Shown: positions 35,336 through 44,161 of the stretch, piece after piece
How the letters are laid out: every line of letters begins with the position of its first letter
Position numbering within the stretch: the first letter of the stretch is position 1
From: Haliscomenobacter sp040403615
Lineage (GTDB): Bacteria > Bacteroidota > Bacteroidia > Chitinophagales > Saprospiraceae
NCBI RefSeq assembly: GCF_040403615.1
Contig: NZ_JBBAKG010000034.1
Coordinates: forward strand, 1-64,000
Length of the DNA stretch: 64,000 nucleotides
Direction: 5' to 3'
Notes under the pieces: generated by a model
Seen by the model: only the letters and a program-made list of their open reading frames with translations
The model's database searches: none
Told to the model about the DNA's origin: nothing
Position numbers and translations under genes: made by a program

Positions 35336-36592
35336 TTATTCCAGGTAATCCAAACTCTTCCCGAAGGTTTCGGGCAAACTCAAAATTGAGAATGCCGCCA
35401 AACTAAAACACACCCCACCGATGATTAAGGTGGAAGTGGTCAATGACGTGGTTGCCCCCATCAGGTATGAAAAACTCAAGCCAATGGGGATAACCGATCC
35501 CCGCACAAAGTTGGGAACCGTGGTGGTAGCGGTAGCACGAATGTTGGTGCCGAATTGCTCGGAAGCAATGGTCACAAACAAGGCCCAATACCCCGTACTG
35601 ATGCCCAAGATGAAAATCAAGACATAAAAGCCATATACCGACAGGTTTTGAATAAACACATAGACCAGCGTGGTCACCAAAGACAAGCCCAGGTATAGCA
35701 GCACCACCTTGCGGCGACTGCGCAAAATCTGACTCAAGAAGCCACTGATCAAATCCCCGATGGAAAGCCCCAAATAAGCCATCATAACCGCAGTGGCCAC
35801 GCTTACCGGGGTAGTGGTGCCAATGTGCTCGGCATATCCGGGCGCGCGTTTGACCAAAGTGCCCAGTACAAACCAAACCGGCAACCCAATGCTGATGCAA
35901 TGCAGGTACTTGATAAAACGCTCGCGTTCTTGAAAAAGGATAAAGAAATTCCCTCGGGATGTTTTCTTTTCCAACTGCTCAAACATGCCAGACTCAAACG
36001 TTCCAAAACGCAACAACAGCAAGAGTAAGCCCAATACGCCGCCAAGGATGTACGCCGTTTGCCAGGCTTCCAGCCCAAATAGGGCAATCTTGAAATTGGC
36101 AATCAATGCAGCTACCACCGCTCCCAAAGCGCCCAGTGTAACGATGATGGCCGTACCCCAGCCCCGGTTTTCCTTGGTCATGATTTCGGATACCAGAGTG
36201 ATGGCCGCACCCAATTCTCCGGCCAAACCCAATCCAGCCAAGAAACGTACCGCTTGATATTGCTCAACTGTAGTGACAAAAGCATTCAACAAGTTGGCCA
36301 CCGAATACATCAAAATGGAGCCAAACAAAATGGATTTGCGCCCACGACGGTCGCCATAAACGCCCCAAAACAAGCCACCCACCAACATTCCGGCCATTTG
36401 CCAGTAAAAGAGGTTGTTGTCAAACAAACTGGCTACCTGATCCGGATTGGATACGTTCAGTCCCACCGGACTCTGGATGCTTTCTTTGCCGATGATGTTG
36501 AACAGCTGCAAATCGTAGATGTCTACAAAATAACCCAGCCCGGCTACAATTACGGTGGAGTTGAGGATTTTCGACGTCAATGGTTTACTCAT
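35336..36592 (-). CDS. MFS transporter (metabolite/H+ symporter-like)
   Basis: A 418-residue major facilitator with about 12 membrane helices. Motif A between helices 2 and 3 is GDRRGRKS; ARG-rich loop RFLAGLGLAGELGAAITLVSEI matches the sugar/metabolite symporter branch. The N-terminus VAGLGYFVDIYDLQLFNIIG contains the D-x-x-D-L motif seen in carboxylate and aromatic-acid transporters. The substrate is unknown. A large foldback sequence lies directly upstream. Confidence 0.85.
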   Translation of the reverse strand: MSKPLTSKILNSTVIVAGLGYFVDIYDLQLFNIIGKESIQSPVGLNVSNPDQVASLFDNNLFYWQMAGMLVGGLFWGVYGDRRGRKSILFGSILMYSVANLLNAFVTTVEQYQAVRFLAGLGLAGELGAAITLVSEIMTKENRGWGTAIIVTLGALGAVVAALIANFKIALFGLEAWQTAYILGGVLGLLLLLLRFGTFESGMFEQLEKKTSRGNFFILFQERERFIKYLHCISIGLPVWFVLGTLVKRAPGYAEHIGTTTPVSVATAVMMAYLGLSIGDLISGFLSQILRSRRKVVLLYLGLSLVTTLVYVFIQNLSVYGFYVLIFILGISTGYWALFVTIASEQFGTNIRATATTTVPNFVRGSVIPIGLSFSYLMGATTSLTTSTLIIGGVCFSLAAFSILSLPETFGKSLDYLE

Positions 36593-36619
36593 GGTCTTTT
36601 GTACTGTTGTGTAGGTGTA

Positions 36620-36779
36620 AGGGACGGAATTTAAATAAAGTTACATTCTGACTGGGCTCTTTTTTGATTTTGCTGCGTTACTCGTCAGTTGCGTAGGCTG
36701 GCTATGCGCCTTCCTCGAGCCTTGCCAAATCAAAAAATAGCCGAGTCAACTTTGCAACTTTATTTAACTCCCGTCCCTA
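36620..36779. repeat. About 160-bp foldback repeat upstream of MFS gene
   Basis: Outer arms GGGACGGAATTTAAATAAAG and CTTTATTTAACTCCCGTCCC pair with few mismatches; inner arms ACTGGGCTCTTTTTTGATTT and AAATCAAAAAATAGCCGAGT continue the stem. The centre is a GC-rich segment, CTGCGTTACTCGTCAGTTGC. It has the shape of a MITE or a dispersed palindromic element, with no transposase. Confidence 0.7.
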
Positions 36780-36858
36780 AGCGGCAAAATACGCGGAAAT
36801 GTGAGAAGTGAGAATATGTCTTGCAAGAAAATAGAGGGTTCCAAACGAAATATCCGAT

Positions 36859-38622
36859 TTAAAACAAGCTCACATACCCAAAATGCACCTTCGGTCCTGC
36901 AAAATCAAGCGCAGTACCCGTCCGAGTACCAAAAGCCAAACTCAGGCCAAACAAACCCGCCTTGGTTTCAAACGTAATTCCTGCGCCAAAGCCATAGGCT
37001 CGATAATCTTCCTGCACGGTGGTGGTGTGGTTGGCAATCCAGGCGTAATCCAGGAAAGAATACAAAAACGAATTGCGGTTCAACAGCAAGCGGTACTCCA
37101 TGGTACCAACAGCATAGTTGGTAGCAAAAACGATTTCTTCATTGAAACCCCGCAAAAGGCGGTTGCCTCCGATGCGAAACTGCTCGTTTTGCAAAATGGG
37201 CTGGTTCGCGATTGTCCAGCCGGTACTTGCTTTGAGTTTGAGGGTACTGTTTTTGCCCAGGGGCAAATACGCTTCGCTCTCACTCAGCAGGCGGTATTGA
37301 AAAATGCGCAATTGCAGGGTATCATACAGTTCAGTAAACCCCAGCTCGGTGATGCGGTTATTGGGTAAAATGCGTTTGGTACCCGCACCACCTCGCCCCA
37401 GCAAGGCCCAGCCTCGGCGTGGATTGAGTCGGTAATCCAGTTTTTGCTGTCGAAATTCCAACCCAAATGAAGCGTAAGATACGTCTAGGGTGGCGGGCAA
37501 GGTTCTCGTTTTGAGCAATTGGCTTTCATTCAATTGCAAAAGGCGCGAACTCCGCTGGTTCCAAAAAACTTTCAGGTAATTGCCCCCTTCCAATAAATAT
37601 TGCAAACCCAGATCCAGATCCAGGTCCAAAAAAGCAGTGTCCCGCTTGTACAAATGCAGCTTGAAATCTGCACCAATGGGCAAATTGGCCACAAAAGGAT
37701 AATTGAATTGCAAATCCAGCCGCGGACTGGATGGCCGCAACTGCTCAAAACGCACGTAAAGCCGTTCCCCTAGGCCAAATTGATTTTGCAACTCTCCCTC
37801 AAACGAACCAGTAACCAGTAGCTTTTTGGTCTGTTGGCTATTGGGCAAAACCCCAATGATAAAATCAAAACGACTCGCTTTTTGGCGCGCCAATTCCAGC
37901 ACAACCAGTGCTCTTGAACCGATAAACTCAACTTCAGGAGCAGTTTTCATTTGTAAAAAAGGCAATTCCTGAATGCGTTCGCGAATTCGACTCAGCTTTG
38001 ATTGGTCATACAACTGCTTGTTTTGCAATCCCAGGTACTTTCGGAGATAAGCCGGAGCAATGTGGGCATCCCCGCGCAAAATTAGCGTATCAAAACGGTA
38101 CAGGTTCCCTTTTTCCAAGCGCAATACCCCTTCCAAAATTCCGGGCGTAGCCACTACACTATCCAACCAAACCCTGGCAAAGGGATAACCCGCATTTGCC
38201 GCTTGTTGAACCAGCTCTTTTTTGACAGATTCCAGTTTATTCAAGTCTATCACTGACTTTTTGCTGCGCAAAATGGTATTTGCACCTTGTGCCCATTCTG
38301 AGGGAATGCCCTCCAGCTTCAAGCTGCCCCAATGATAGGCTGGTCCCAGGTGCAACCAGACTTGCAGGATCGAATCGCGCAGCCCAGTGCCGTCTATCGA
38401 AGCTTCGAGATAAGCTCTTTGTTGTAAATCAGCGACCAAACGCGACAAGCTATTGTTGAGCGACAAGCTATCAGTATAAGTGTACGAAGCGGCATTTATT
38501 CCATTGGGTAAAGTGGAAGGACTGACAATATTCAGTTTTTTTTGGGCGAAAAGGGTTTGGCTTACGTCGCAGACACAACATAAAAGCAAGAATATTCGCG
38601 TCAGTGCCAAAACTTTAAACAT
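36859..38622 (-). CDS. BamA/TamA-like outer membrane protein
   Basis: A 587-residue Omp85-superfamily protein. A signal peptide ends near SQTLFAQ; POTRA-like repeats occupy about 45-220 (SLKLEGIPSEWAQ and FDTLILRGDAHIAP); the C-terminal part is a 16-stranded-type barrel with the family motif GGNRLLRGFNEE and a terminal Phe (YVSLF). It is shorter than housekeeping BamA, which has five POTRA domains, so it is more likely a TamA-like or accessory assembly factor. It is divergent from the TlpA-like gene with a 53-base gap. Confidence 0.85.
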   Translation of the reverse strand: MFKVLALTRIFLLLCCVCDVSQTLFAQKKLNIVSPSTLPNGINAASYTYTDSLSLNNSLSRLVADLQQRAYLEASIDGTGLRDSILQVWLHLGPAYHWGSLKLEGIPSEWAQGANTILRSKKSVIDLNKLESVKKELVQQAANAGYPFARVWLDSVVATPGILEGVLRLEKGNLYRFDTLILRGDAHIAPAYLRKYLGLQNKQLYDQSKLSRIRERIQELPFLQMKTAPEVEFIGSRALVVLELARQKASRFDFIIGVLPNSQQTKKLLVTGSFEGELQNQFGLGERLYVRFEQLRPSSPRLDLQFNYPFVANLPIGADFKLHLYKRDTAFLDLDLDLGLQYLLEGGNYLKVFWNQRSSRLLQLNESQLLKTRTLPATLDVSYASFGLEFRQQKLDYRLNPRRGWALLGRGGAGTKRILPNNRITELGFTELYDTLQLRIFQYRLLSESEAYLPLGKNSTLKLKASTGWTIANQPILQNEQFRIGGNRLLRGFNEEIVFATNYAVGTMEYRLLLNRNSFLYSFLDYAWIANHTTTVQEDYRAYGFGAGITFETKAGLFGLSLAFGTRTGTALDFAGPKVHFGYVSLF

Positions 38623-38675
38623 TCATTAAGACCTTGTATAAGGGTTTACGATTAATTTTACACCAAATTTAAGTG

Positions 38676-40034
38676 ATGAAATCTTTGAAGTACATTTTTT
38701 TGATGCTCAGCTTGCTGGTGGCAAGTTTTGCAGCACAAGCTCAAGAAAAAATCAGCGTCAAGTGCGTTGTTACGGGTTGCCAGGGTTCAATGGCCTTGTT
38801 TGCGTTCGACGGGATAACTTTCCGCGAGGTACAACGGGTTATGGCTACTAACGCCAATGAGTACACTTTCAGTCTACCCAAAAGTGAGCCGAAATTTTAT
38901 TATGTCGGTTCGTTTGCCAATAACCAGCGCCCCATTTTGTTGGGTAGCGAAACCGGAGTGACCATAACCGGAGATTGTGGAAACATCCGCCAGACGCAAA
39001 TTGCCAATTCAAAAATCAATCAGGATTATGATAAGGTAAAAGCCCGCATCAATGCCCACAACACCCAGCACGGCATGGCGCTGCGCAAATGGGCCTCCGC
39101 TCAGGGTGAAGCCGCCAAGAGTGCCGCCAATGCAGAATTGAAAGCTGTAGATGATAAAAAAGTAGCTTTTCTGGATTCTTTGAAAAAAGTCAGCCCGGTT
39201 TTTGGCCGCGTAGCTGCCATCAATACCTACGTTTCTTATCCCAACAACGCCAAAGGCTACCCTGGCGAACTGGAATATTTTGCCAATGAGTTTTTCCACT
39301 TTGTGGACTTCACAGATGCTGGCTACAACGGCATGCCCTGGGTGTATGAAAATTTCCGCTCTTACGCCCAAACCCTGGCCGGGGTAGGCTTACCACTGGA
39401 TGAAGTCAAAATGTATCTCAACAACACGATGGGCAAGTTTCCTAGTGGCGGCGAAGCGCAACAGTTGGCTTTGGCGGGCATCATGACTGGCCTCCAGGAG
39501 CGCAAGCACCCAGCCTATGCTGAGTACGCACAATCTTTTGTCAAAACGTTTGGCGCAAAAAATCCCCAGGCTGCGGCTTCAATTAAGGCAGAACTGGATC
39601 GCGCCATGCGCTTGATGGTAGGTGCCGTTGCCCCTGATTTTGCGCAGGCTACTCCTGATGGCAAAAACATCAAATTGAGCGATTTGCGTGGCAAATATGT
39701 GCTGATCGATTTCTGGGCAAGCTGGTGCGGCCCTTGTCGGCGCGAAAACCCCAATGTGGTAATGATGTACGACAAGTACAAAACCAAAGGATTCGAGATC
39801 CTGAGTGTAAGTCTGGATGATGCCAAAGAACGCTGGCTGAAGGCCATCCAAGATGATAAGTTGACCTGGAAACACGTCAGCGACTTGAAAGGCTGGTCAA
39901 ATGAAGTAGCTCAAATGTACGAGGTGCAAGGCATCCCTAAAACTTTCCTGATTGACCCGCAGGGTAAAATCGTTGCCACTGATTTACGCGGCCCATCTTT
40001 GGAAGCGAAATTGGCAGAGGTTTTGAACCGCTAG
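38676..40034 (+). CDS. TlpA-like thioredoxin-fold protein with DUF4369 N-terminus
   Basis: A 452-residue exported protein. The signal peptide MKSLKYIFLMLSLLVASFAAQAQ is followed by a DUF4369-like beta domain (about 25-115), a helical middle, and a C-terminal thioredoxin domain (about 310-450) with active site WCGPC and cis-Pro in GIPKTFLID. It is probably a periplasmic thiol-disulfide oxidoreductase. A GTG at 38673 precedes the ATG; the ATG is chosen. The stop codon touches an 85-bp inverted repeat. Confidence 0.92.
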   Translation: MKSLKYIFLMLSLLVASFAAQAQEKISVKCVVTGCQGSMALFAFDGITFREVQRVMATNANEYTFSLPKSEPKFYYVGSFANNQRPILLGSETGVTITGDCGNIRQTQIANSKINQDYDKVKARINAHNTQHGMALRKWASAQGEAAKSAANAELKAVDDKKVAFLDSLKKVSPVFGRVAAINTYVSYPNNAKGYPGELEYFANEFFHFVDFTDAGYNGMPWVYENFRSYAQTLAGVGLPLDEVKMYLNNTMGKFPSGGEAQQLALAGIMTGLQERKHPAYAEYAQSFVKTFGAKNPQAAASIKAELDRAMRLMVGAVAPDFAQATPDGKNIKLSDLRGKYVLIDFWASWCGPCRRENPNVVMMYDKYKTKGFEILSVSLDDAKERWLKAIQDDKLTWKHVSDLKGWSNEVAQMYEVQGIPKTFLIDPQGKIVATDLRGPSLEAKLAEVLNR

Positions 40035-40119
40035 AGTATTAAGGGTTGCGGACACTGAACCGGCGGTCACTGAGCGAAGTCGAAGTGCCGCCGGTTCAGT
40101 GTCCGCAACCCTTAATACT
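40035..40119. terminator. 85-bp inverted repeat filling the gap between convergent genes
   Basis: The 32-base arms 40035-40066 and 40088-40119 are exact complements, joined by a 21-base loop containing CACTGAGCGAAGTCGAAGTG, itself partly palindromic. The element starts the base after the TlpA-like stop and ends the base before the M16 stop. It should terminate both transcripts, although the T-runs are short. Confidence 0.85.
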
Positions 40120-41424
40120 TTAATAATCATCATCATCATCGTCGTCATCGTCCATCCCACCTGAAAAGCCGGCCATTGCGGCGGCGCCAGGTATCGCCTT
40201 ATAGTACAATTTGGTACAATTTTCTTTTCTGAACAATTGCTGGGCTACCCGATGCATGTCTTCGGCAGTGATTTGGGCGTAGAGTTCGGGTTCGCGGTTG
40301 ATGAGATCTGCATCGCCCAATAACTCAAAGAAAGCCAGGTTCATCGCTTTGCCCAGGGCGCTCAATTCTGAAAAAACCAAAGCGCTTTCCGCACGGTTCT
40401 TACACTTTTGCAGTTCGTCTTCATCCAGGCGCTCATCGAGCAACAATTGTAGCTCTTCTAAAATGGCGGCTTCCGCGGTCTCCAGGCTTACGCCATCGGA
40501 AGGCCGACCTTCGATGATGAACAACCCTGGATCCAGGGTTCCGGTGATGTAGGCATCGATTTGAGAAAACAATTGTTTTTCCTTCAACAACCGCCGGTAC
40601 AAGCGCGAAGAAGGGCCGTTGCTCAGGACATCCGACAACAAATCGGTAATGTAAAAATCAGGGTGCACCCGATCGCAGCAATGAAAAGCAAGGTACAGGG
40701 CATCCAATGGAACATTGGTTTCCTGGATCTTTTCTTTCATGTGCAGTTGAGGCGACTCGCGGGAAATGTCGCGTGCAGGAATGTCTCCAGCGGGAATATC
40801 TGCAAACCACTTTTTGGCCAGTTTTTTGACCTGACTCAATTTGACGTTGCCACATACGGCCAGTACCGCATTGTTGGGGCGGTAATGATGGAAGTAAAAA
40901 TCCTGCACATCGTCCATCGTGGCACTCTCTACATGCTCCGGCACCAGCCCAATTACGGGCCAGCGGTAAGGGTGGGTTTCGTAAGCCATTTCAGAGAGGT
41001 GGTGCCACATGTCGCCATAGGGCTGGTTGAGGCAGGTCTCTTTGAATTCTTCTACGACCACTTTCCGTTGTACTTCGAGTACTTGGGGGTCAAAATTGAG
41101 ACTGAGCATGCGATCCGATTCCAACCAAAAGGCCACTTCCAGGTTTTGAGCTGGGAGTACCTCATAAAAATTGGTGAAATCGTTGTTGGTGAACGCGTTA
41201 TTGTCGCCGCCCGCCAATTGAAGCGGGTCGTCAAAGTCGGGAATATTGGCCGATCCCCCAAACATGAGGTGTTCGAAGAGGTGGGCAAATCCGGTTTTGT
41301 GGGGCTGCTCGTCGCGTGAGCCTACGTTGTACAATACATTGACTGCCGCCATTGGTGTACTGGGATCCTCATGTACCAACACCCGCAAACCATTGTCCAA
41401 TACAAAACGGTGGTATGTAATCAC
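40120..41424 (-). CDS. M16 family zinc peptidase
   Basis: A 434-residue pitrilysin-type peptidase. The inverted zinc motif is HLFEH (about 47-51) with the third ligand Glu about 77 residues later in VVVEEFKE; the C-terminal half is the inactive M16_C fold. No signal peptide is evident, so it may be cytoplasmic or exported by another route. The protein ends in nine consecutive Asp residues and a Tyr, encoded by GAY repeats that could expand or contract by slippage. Confidence 0.92.
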   Translation of the reverse strand: MITYHRFVLDNGLRVLVHEDPSTPMAAVNVLYNVGSRDEQPHKTGFAHLFEHLMFGGSANIPDFDDPLQLAGGDNNAFTNNDFTNFYEVLPAQNLEVAFWLESDRMLSLNFDPQVLEVQRKVVVEEFKETCLNQPYGDMWHHLSEMAYETHPYRWPVIGLVPEHVESATMDDVQDFYFHHYRPNNAVLAVCGNVKLSQVKKLAKKWFADIPAGDIPARDISRESPQLHMKEKIQETNVPLDALYLAFHCCDRVHPDFYITDLLSDVLSNGPSSRLYRRLLKEKQLFSQIDAYITGTLDPGLFIIEGRPSDGVSLETAEAAILEELQLLLDERLDEDELQKCKNRAESALVFSELSALGKAMNLAFFELLGDADLINREPELYAQITAEDMHRVAQQLFRKENCTKLYYKAIPGAAAMAGFSGGMDDDDDDDDDY

Positions 41425-41447
41425 TGGTAAAAGTTGAAAAGTGGTGT

Positions 41448-41490
41448 ACCTCGGCTTTGCCCGGCAACCCGTGCTGTACGAAGCCGAGGT
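41448..41490. repeat. Hairpin between small coiled-coil gene and M16 gene
   Basis: ACCTCGGCTT (41448-41457) and AAGCCGAGGT (41481-41490) are exact complements around a 23-base loop. It lies 8 bases past the stop of the 41498 gene and may terminate its transcript, but no U-run is present. Confidence 0.5.
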
Positions 41491-41497
41491 GCTAAAA

Positions 41498-41770
41498 TTA
41501 AAACCAATCCTTAAAACGCTCTTTCAAGGCATTGATGCCGCTAATGGCTTTCTCTTTGAGTTCGCCAAACTCTTCGCTGGCTTCAGCACCCAATTCTTCA
41601 AGTTTTTCGCCCAAGTTGCTGGTTGCGCCTTTCAAGAATTCAATTTGCTCCTGGATTTCTTCTTTAGCTTCGGCAGCGGCGTCTTTGGCCATTTCTGTCA
41701 ATTGAGCCAGTTTTTCCTGAGCTTTGTCTTTGGCAGCATTCAGCTGCTCTTTCAGTTGGTCCTTGTCCAT
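41498..41770 (-). CDS. Small helical (coiled-coil) protein
   Basis: A 90-residue protein composed almost wholly of amphipathic helix rich in Ala, Glu, Lys and Leu with 11-residue-like periodicity (KDKAQEKLAQLTEMAKDAAA), resembling apolipoprotein/YtxH/LEA-like small proteins. It has no signal peptide and no membrane helix. No function can be assigned; stress-protective or membrane-surface roles are typical of this composition. The codon usage is like that of the neighbours. Confidence 0.7.
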   Translation of the reverse strand: MDKDQLKEQLNAAKDKAQEKLAQLTEMAKDAAAEAKEEIQEQIEFLKGATSNLGEKLEELGAEASEEFGELKEKAISGINALKERFKDWF

Positions 41771-41970
41771 TGTGGTATTTTTGAGGTTAAAAATTCATTA
41801 GAGCGCAAATGACACGCTAAAGTACTTTTTTTCAAAGTCTTGTAAGTAACAGAATTGGATTTGGAAAAGTTGGTACTACGGTACAAACAAAAAAAGAAAG
41901 GCTCTTCGAATACAAATAAAATATTAATCTTTACTTTCCGGAGCTTTTTCAAAATTTAAAAACCAGATTC

Positions 41971-43332
41971 ATGCAAAATCGCAAATTTTTATTGACTGAA
42001 CAAGAAATCCCAGAAAAGTGGTACAACATTGTGGCCGACATGCCGAACAAGCCGTTGCCACCTTTACATCCTGGCACCAGAGAACCAATCGGCCCGGAAG
42101 CATTGGCGCCGCTCTTCCCGATGGAGCTGATCAAACAAGAGGTTAGTGCTGAAAAATGGATCCAAATCCCGGATGCGGTTCGCGATATTTACACCCTATG
42201 GCGTCCAACCCCGCTTTACCGGGCTTATGCTTTGGAAAAAGCGCTGGATACCCCCGCCAAGATTTACTACAAATACGAAGGCGTGAGTCCTGCTGGCTCC
42301 CACAAGCCCAATACTGCGGTAGCACAAGCCTACTACAACAAGATGGAAGGCGTAAAGCGCATTACCACCGAGACTGGAGCTGGACAATGGGGCAGTGCCC
42401 TGTCTTTTGCCTGCCAACACTTTGGCATTGAGTGTGAAGTATACATGGTAAAGGTGAGCTACGATGGCAAGCCCTACCGCAAAATGATGATGAATACTTG
42501 GGGGGCCAAAGTATACTCCTCTCCTACCGACCATACCCAGGCTGGACGCCAGATTTTGGCACAAGATCCCAACTCACCAGGTAGTTTGGGCATCGCAATC
42601 TCTGAAGCAGTGGAACGGGCTGCGATGGACGAAAACACCAAATATGCCCTCGGTAGCGTACTCAATCACGTTTTGACGCACCAAACCATCATTGGCCTGG
42701 AGGCGGTTGAGCAAATGAAAAAAGCCGGAGACATGCCCGATGTGGTGGTAGCTCCTTTTGGGGGCGGCTCCAATTTTGCAGGCATTGCCTTCCCTTTTCT
42801 GCGCATGAACCTGGAAGAGGGCAAAAACATCCGTTGCATTGCCAGCGAACCTTCTTCTTGCCCCAAATTGACCCGTGGCGTATTTCGTTACGACTTTGGG
42901 GATACCATCGGCATGACGCCCTTGCTGCCCATGTACACCTTGGGCCACAACTTCATACCTGCGCCGATTCACGCAGGTGGTTTGCGCTACCATGGTGCAG
43001 GAGTAATCGTGAGCCAATTGCTGAAAGACAAATTGATCGAAGCCCGCTCGCATGATCAGTTGGAATGTTTCGAAGCGGGCGTGCTTTTTGCCAAAACGGA
43101 GGGCATTATTCCTGCGCCAGAGGCAAATCATGCGCTGGCTACCGTATTCGCAGAAGCGCAAGCGGCCAAAGAAGAAGGCAAGTCGCGCACGATTCTGTTC
43201 AACCTCTGCGGTCATGGTCACTTCGACCTTCAGGCCTACGACGATTTCTTCAACAACCGCCTGGTGAAGCACGAGGTAACAAATGCCGAGATTGCTGATT
43301 CGTTGGCGATGTTGGATACGCCGGTGATATAA
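41971..43332 (+). CDS. trpB: Tryptophan synthase beta chain, TrpB2 type
   Basis: A 453-residue PLP enzyme of the TrpB2 group, longer than TrpB1 at the N-terminus. The PLP lysine is in GSHKPNTAVAQAYY, the catalytic Glu is in TTETGAGQWG, and the phosphate-binding loop is FGGGSNFAG. TrpB2 makes tryptophan from indole and serine, often without TrpA, and may salvage indole. No other trp genes are nearby, which fits a stand-alone role. A terminator follows. Confidence 0.92.
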   Translation: MQNRKFLLTEQEIPEKWYNIVADMPNKPLPPLHPGTREPIGPEALAPLFPMELIKQEVSAEKWIQIPDAVRDIYTLWRPTPLYRAYALEKALDTPAKIYYKYEGVSPAGSHKPNTAVAQAYYNKMEGVKRITTETGAGQWGSALSFACQHFGIECEVYMVKVSYDGKPYRKMMMNTWGAKVYSSPTDHTQAGRQILAQDPNSPGSLGIAISEAVERAAMDENTKYALGSVLNHVLTHQTIIGLEAVEQMKKAGDMPDVVVAPFGGGSNFAGIAFPFLRMNLEEGKNIRCIASEPSSCPKLTRGVFRYDFGDTIGMTPLLPMYTLGHNFIPAPIHAGGLRYHGAGVIVSQLLKDKLIEARSHDQLECFEAGVLFAKTEGIIPAPEANHALATVFAEAQAAKEEGKSRTILFNLCGHGHFDLQAYDDFFNNRLVKHEVTNAEIADSLAMLDTPVI

Positions 43333-43351
43333 ATTTTTAGCTTGTACATCT

Positions 43352-43391
43352 TCCGCTCAATTGTCTGTTGGATGGTTGAGCGGATTTTTTT
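43352..43391 (+). terminator. Rho-independent terminator of trpB2
   Basis: TCCGCTCAA (43352-43360) pairs with TTGAGCGGA (43376-43384) and is followed by TTTTTTT on the plus strand. Confidence 0.9.
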
Positions 43392-43585
43392 GTGAAATTT
43401 GGGATTAAAAAATTATGGGCTAGAAACAGCTGGCTTTCTCGCAATCTATGACGTAAGAATTACATTGTCAAAAGCAGCACTCTCCCTTCTCCATACGTTT
43501 CCCGATTGTCGAATTCATGACCAATTGAGCTTGACTATTGGCAGTCTGGAATAATCTTCGTAGCTTGGATAAATTTTTATGGTCT

Positions 43586-44161
43586 ATGGAAATAGCATGG
43601 CCTGCCCACTATGAAGAAGACGACTTAATTCAGGCTTGTGTCCGGAATGAACGCTGGGCGCAACAAGCTTTGTATGAGGAGTACTACGGAAAAATGATGG
43701 GTATTTGTTTGCGTTACGCCAATGGAGAGGAAGATGCCCTGGACATATTGCACGAAGGCTTTATCAAGGTCTTTAAAAATGTCAGCAAGTTCCAACTCGG
43801 CACATCCGTTACTGCCTGGATGCGTCGGATCATGGTCAATACAGCGATAGACTTTTACCGAAAGAGTATTCGTCGTCGAACTGAAGACCTTGATCACGCT
43901 ACGCAATTGAGCAACGACGATGCGGACGCAGTAAGTATGTGCAGCCAAAAGGAAATCCTGGAGGCCATTCAACAACTCACTCCTGCATACCGCACCGTTT
44001 TCAACCTGTACATTTTGGAAGGCTATTCCCACCGGGAAATTGCCGAACTATTGAATATTACTGAAAGTACGTCCCGATCCAATTTGGTGAAGGCAAGGCT
44101 TAAACTGAAGGAGATATTGATGTCCCGCAACTACGATGAACATGGAGCAGCAGCAATTTGA
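43586..44161 (+). CDS. ECF RNA polymerase sigma factor
   Basis: A 191-residue sigma factor of the Bacteroidota ECF type. Region 2 includes LRYANGEEDALDILHEGFIKVFKNVSKF-type sequence and TAWMRRIMVNTAIDFYRK; region 4 includes LTPAYRTVFNLYILEGYSHREIAELLNITESTSRSNLVKAR-type helix-turn-helix. An upstream TTG at 43538 is in frame, but the ATG at 43586 is preferred. Its last 26 bases overlap the next gene, a helix-TM-barrel protein that probably regulates it. Confidence 0.9.
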   Translation: MEIAWPAHYEEDDLIQACVRNERWAQQALYEEYYGKMMGICLRYANGEEDALDILHEGFIKVFKNVSKFQLGTSVTAWMRRIMVNTAIDFYRKSIRRRTEDLDHATQLSNDDADAVSMCSQKEILEAIQQLTPAYRTVFNLYILEGYSHREIAELLNITESTSRSNLVKARLKLKEILMSRNYDEHGAAAI

